A stretch of 64,000 nucleotides of DNA from Oceanobacillus rekensis (GTDB lineage: Bacteria; Bacillota; Bacilli; Bacillales; Amphibacillaceae), in contig NZ_MTBQ01000007.1 of the NCBI RefSeq assembly GCF_002153375.1, positions 81,055-145,054 on the forward strand, given 5' to 3'. The notes under the pieces are model-generated. The model saw only the letters and a program-made list of their open reading frames with translations. It made no database searches and was not told the DNA's origin. This document shows positions 62,910-64,000 of this stretch, piece by piece (position 1 is the stretch's first letter; every line of letters starts with the position of its first letter). The position numbers and the translations under genes were made by a program.

Positions 62910-64000
62910 ATGATGAGTCAGGCAATAGACGATATGATTAATGGATTAAATAAGGAACAACAGGAAGCTGTAAGACATACAGAAGGAGCACTCTTAATTA
63001 TGGCAGGCGCGGGGAGTGGAAAAACGAGGGTATTAACACATCGGATTGCATATCTGATGGGAGAGAAGGAGGTTTCACCAAGAAATATTCTCGCTATTAC
63101 ATTTACGAATAAGGCTGCCAGAGAGATGAAAGAACGTGTACGAAAATTGGTCGGCTCACAAGGTGAATATATGTGGGTATCCACCTTCCACTCGATGTGT
63201 GTGCGTATTTTACGAAGGGATATTGACCGAATCGGCTACAACAGTAGTTTTACTATTCTTGATAGTGGGGATCAGCTTTCCGTTATTAAACAGGTACTTA
63301 AAAATTTGAACATCGATCCGAAGAAGTTTGATCCACGGGCAATGCTCGGGCAAATAAGTGGTGCAAAAAATGAACTGGTTACAGATGAAGAATTCAGTAA
63401 AAATTCAGGGAATTTCTATGACAGACAAGTAGCACAAGTGTATGAAGGCTATCAGAAGATGCTGCGCAAAAATCAGTCGCTTGATTTTGATGATTTGATC
63501 ATGCAGACTATCCACTTGTTTGATCGTGTGCCAGAGGTATTGGAGTATTATCAACGTCGCTTCCAGTACATCCATGTCGATGAGTATCAGGATACGAACC
63601 ATGCCCAATATTATCTTGTTAAACAGCTTGCAAGCAGGTATCAGAACCTTTGTGTTGTAGGTGACTCTGATCAGTCGATATATCGTTGGCGAGGGGCGGA
63701 TATTGCGAATATCCTGTCATTTGAAAAGGATTATCCGAAAGCAAGGACCGTCTTCCTTGAACAAAATTATCGTTCAACAAAATCCATTCTTGCGGCTGCA
63801 AACAAAGTCATTGGAAATAACTCCGGACGCAAACCGAAAAACCTTTGGACCGAAAATGCGGAAGGACAGAAAATTAGTTACTTCCAAGGTGCAACAGAAC
63901 AGGAAGAAGCGCTTTATGTAACAGATAAGATACAGGAACTAACCCGAAGTAAAGGATTATCTCCAAGTGATGTTGCTATTTTGTATCGAACAAACGCACA
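62910..64000 (+). CDS. pcrA: ATP-dependent DNA helicase PcrA, 3' end cut by window
   Basis: UvrD/PcrA superfamily 1 helicase; the frame is open from ATG 62910 (or 62913) to the end of the window, about 363 codons of an expected 740 or so. Q-motif LNKEQQEAV, Walker [17 protein letters not shown], motif Ia [15 protein letters not shown], Walker [14 protein letters not shown] and motif [19 protein letters not shown] are present. It acts in DNA repair and rolling-circle replication. Downstream ligA is expected by synteny but lies outside. Confidence 0.95.
   Translation, partial: MMSQAIDDMINGLNKEQQEAVRHTEGALLIMAGAGSGKTRVLTHRIAYLMGEKEVSPRNILAITFTNKAAREMKERVRKLVGSQGEYMWVSTFHSMCVRILRRDIDRIGYNSSFTILDSGDQLSVIKQVLKNLNIDPKKFDPRAMLGQISGAKNELVTDEEFSKNSGNFYDRQVAQVYEGYQKMLRKNQSLDFDDLIMQTIHLFDRVPEVLEYYQRRFQYIHVDEYQDTNHAQYYLVKQLASRYQNLCVVGDSDQSIYRWRGADIANILSFEKDYPKARTVFLEQNYRSTKSILAAANKVIGNNSGRKPKNLWTENAEGQKISYFQGATEQEEALYVTDKIQELTRSKGLSPSDVAILYRTNA

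Noticed and set aside
1-64000. tRNA, rRNA, insertion sequences or prophage genes
   Set aside because: I looked for tRNA arms with GGTTCGAATC-type T-loops, transposase motifs and phage structural genes on both strands and saw none that could be supported.

Overview
The window is about 64 kb of low-GC (roughly 37-39% by eye) Firmicute chromosome. Strong Shine-Dalgarno sequences, frequent TTG/GTG starts, a gerA-type spore germination operon, GsiB-like KGG proteins, a purine-gene neighbourhood ordered as in Bacillus subtilis (guaA, pbuG, yebE, pur operon, yerA, yerB, yerC, pcrB, pcrA) and Bacillaceae-style interspersed palindromes point to an endospore-forming member of the Bacillaceae, in the broad Oceanobacillus/Virgibacillus/Lentibacillus area. 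This placement is inference from gene content, not from a marker gene. No rRNA, tRNA, complete insertion sequence, prophage or CRISPR array was seen.

Layout. 0-10 kb: an exported beta-helix protein cut by the window edge, ribokinase, a compact type I toxin/antisense-RNA locus (about 2.49-2.75 kb), an Old Yellow Enzyme, and mainly minus-strand accessory genes (DUF2071, DUF421, FMN reductase, two DUF3231 paralogues). 10.2-14.3 kb: a gerA-type germinant receptor operon with a fourth small membrane ORF. 14.5-18.6 kb: an amidase, a proteasome-beta-like Ntn-hydrolase candidate with a small acidic partner, and two KGG-repeat stress proteins. 18.7-23.1 kb: overlapping MoxR ATPase, DUF58 and transglutaminase genes. 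23.1-26.7 kb: an interspersed repeat, guanine riboswitch with guaA, and a PurR-type operator with pbuG.

26.9-46.9 kb is accessory DNA lying between pbuG and yebE, which are close neighbours in B. subtilis. It holds a MalT/SARP-type regulator of 1083 residues, then a co-directional cluster: a TetR regulator with a palindromic operator, acyl-CoA synthetase, MaoC-like hydratase, KAS III-like enzyme, a complete LIV-type ABC importer, a second KAS III-like enzyme, an alpha/beta hydrolase, a truncated SDR gene running into a 52-bp tandem array, and a second acyl-CoA synthetase. I read this as an import-and-CoA-activation pathway for an unidentified organic acid. It ends with a decayed HEPN-type gene and unrelated single genes.

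46.9-64 kb returns to the conserved backbone: yebE, PurR operator, promoter and guanine riboswitch, then purE-purK-purL-purF-purM-purN-purH-purD, yerA, yerB, yerC, pcrB and the start of pcrA. The pur operon is abnormal in four ways. purB, purC, purS and purQ are absent between purK and purL. A palindromic repeat sits between purL and purF. The purF reading frame has an in-frame TGA directly after the codon for its catalytic cysteine. PurL carries HNSP where the family has HNHP. The control signals are intact, so the sequence reads as de novo purine synthesis under recent decay, unless the missing functions are encoded elsewhere.
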